A stretch of DNA of 64,000 nt from Nitrospira sp. (GTDB taxonomy: Bacteria > Nitrospirota > Nitrospiria > Nitrospirales > Nitrospiraceae): positions 2,832,001 through 2,896,000 of the forward strand of contig CP126123.1 in NCBI GenBank assembly GCA_030123605.1. Reading direction: 5' to 3'. Under the pieces are notes generated by a model. That model saw only the letters and a program-made list of their open reading frames with translations. It searched no databases and was not told the DNA's origin. A program made the translations under genes and the position numbers. Positions 63,240 through 64,000 of this stretch are shown here, piece by piece. Numbering within the stretch: position 1 is the stretch's first letter; every line of letters begins with the position of its first letter.

Positions 63240-64000
63240 TCACCTTGCACTCTGATACCCCGCCCGTTTCCATCCCTGCATCCCACCCACCATCACATGC
63301 ACCTTGGGAAAACCAGCTTGCATGAGAATCTGCGCGGCCGTGTGGGCCCGGCCGCCTGATTTGCAGACCGTGATGATCTGCTGGTCACGATACTTCTCCA
63401 ACTCGGGGAGCCGATGCGACAGTGTGGTCACCGGGATGTTGATCACTCCGGTGATGTGACCGAGCTCTTCCGTGAGCTCGCGGGGGTCCCGCACGTCGAG
63501 GAGCAAGACTCGGACTCCCGCATCCAGTTCGCGCTTGACCTCCTCTGCGGGAATACCGGCCACCTGCTGATCGTTGGCGCCGATGTCCATCGTGCCTTTG
63601 ACCTCGCAGGCAGGCACATCCACCGGTATCCAGGCCGCCTTAGGATCCTGCGCGCACGCGTAGTTTGCTTTCAGGACATCCTTCATCCATTCGGCGGGAC
63701 CGAGTTTCAACCCCTCCAGATAATCAACGTACTCCCGCTTGGTGCGAGGTGTTAAATTAGGGTTCCGTAGCTTCTGGTCCTTGAGGCTCGAAGGCTGGCG
63801 GTTGCGATACTCATGCCCTGGGTACACGATCAACTGCTCGGGGAGCCCGAGAATCCGCTGAATGCTGTCCCAATGTTCCCCGGCATCGCCGCCGGGCAGA
63901 TCTGTGCGCCCCGCGCCCGCGTCGTCCAGAAAGAGCACGTCACCGGTCAGGACACGGTCGGGTAACACCAGTGTCAGGCTGTCCTTGGTGTGTCCGGGAG
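63240..64000 (-). CDS. Persulfide dioxygenase (ETHE1-like)-rhodanese fusion, 5' end beyond window
   Basis: The visible 253 residues start in the MBL domain (PGHTKDSLTLVLPDRVLTGD, LIVYPGHEYRNRQPS) and end with a rhodanese domain (about 140-235) with the active site VCKSGGRAHTA. In such fusions the dioxygenase oxidises glutathione persulfide to sulfite and the rhodanese transfers its sulfur. The gene continues across the right edge (frame open to 64000), so its start is not seen. Confidence 0.88.
   Translation of the reverse strand, partial: PGHTKDSLTLVLPDRVLTGDVLFLDDAGAGRTDLPGGDAGEHWDSIQRILGLPEQLIVYPGHEYRNRQPSSLKDQKLRNPNLTPRTKREYVDYLEGLKLGPAEWMKDVLKANYACAQDPKAAWIPVDVPACEVKGTMDIGANDQQVAGIPAEEVKRELDAGVRVLLLDVRDPRELTEELGHITGVINIPVTTLSHRLPELEKYRDQQIITVCKSGGRAHTAAQILMQAGFPKVHVMVGGMQGWKRAGYQSAR

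Overview
This 64 kb window is high-GC bacterial chromosome with dense genes on both strands and almost no gaps outside mobile DNA. The gene set fits a Gram-negative, cytochrome-rich bacterium: LpxC, an alginate-export-type outer-membrane barrel, several multihaem c-type cytochromes and peroxidases, many rhodanese/sulfur-handling proteins, OtsA/OtsB trehalose synthesis, and a -24/-12-type promoter. My best guess is a Nitrospira-like member of the Nitrospirota. That is inference from gene content and style; no rRNA lies in the window.

Layout. 0-6 kb: rhodanese, lipoprotein, pyrE, a CbiX-like chelatase, a DUF523/DUF1722 protein, a PDZ protein, a frameshifted M6 metalloprotease with a lectin-like N-terminus, and rnhA. 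6.2-8.3 kb: a MITE-like repeat and an IS3-family element that has cut a RelE/ParE-type toxin gene, then tRNA-Leu. 8.6-22.7 kb is a housekeeping block: a helicase-like protein without a P-loop, rplI, glyA, nrdR, a Rossmann-histidine kinase with its NarL-type regulator, lpxC, a HARE-HTH protein with a tiny Lys/Ala peptide, suhB, a CMD protein, a RiPP-type radical SAM enzyme, a pterin dehydratase, a CBS protein, a phosphodiesterase and an MscS channel. 22.8-26.6 kb is an IS5-family zone: one copy is a mosaic, and the other sits exactly inside the signal-peptide codons of a di-haem peroxidase gene. 26.7-35.5 kb: outer-membrane barrel, DUF4412 protein, otsB, a membrane-anchored otsA, a GH15 enzyme, a nitrobindin-like protein and a SnoaL protein. 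35.6-40.5 kb: a type I restriction-modification operon (R-S-M) with a half-size S subunit. 40.7-46.9 kb: an efflux MFS, a TPMT-family methyltransferase, a LysR regulator, and a hipBA module between two 365-bp direct repeats, the second abutting ssrA (tmRNA). 47-56.8 kb: a frameshifted HTH/GHKL/DUF4325 regulator, a second MITE copy, a DedA-rhodanese fusion, a BT1-type transporter, a peroxidase remnant, a ferredoxin/MBL protein, an AlkA-like glycosylase, RidA, an SDR, a nitroreductase and a tetrahaem cytochrome. 56.9-60 kb: a XamI-type II restriction-modification pair plus an unknown gene. 60.4-64 kb: a YqgE/AlgH protein, a decayed BrnT/BrnA pair, an NmrA-like protein, a SnoaL fragment and the 3' part of a persulfide dioxygenase-rhodanese gene running off the edge.

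How it fits together. Trehalose is made by OtsA/OtsB, and the divergent GH15 enzyme may consume it. The histidine kinase/NarL pair could couple a dinucleotide-binding domain to transcription. Sulfur transfer recurs in three rhodanese-domain proteins. Two restriction systems, hipBA, two broken toxin-antitoxin loci, IS elements and MITE copies mark stretches of accessory DNA between conserved blocks. No single gene cluster stands out as a complete new system. The strongest candidates for new biology are the HARE-HTH/Lys-Ala micropeptide unit, the Rossmann-kinase, the membrane-tethered OtsA, the P-loop-less helicase-like protein, the orphan RiPP-type radical SAM enzyme and the phased-operator hipBA island next to ssrA.
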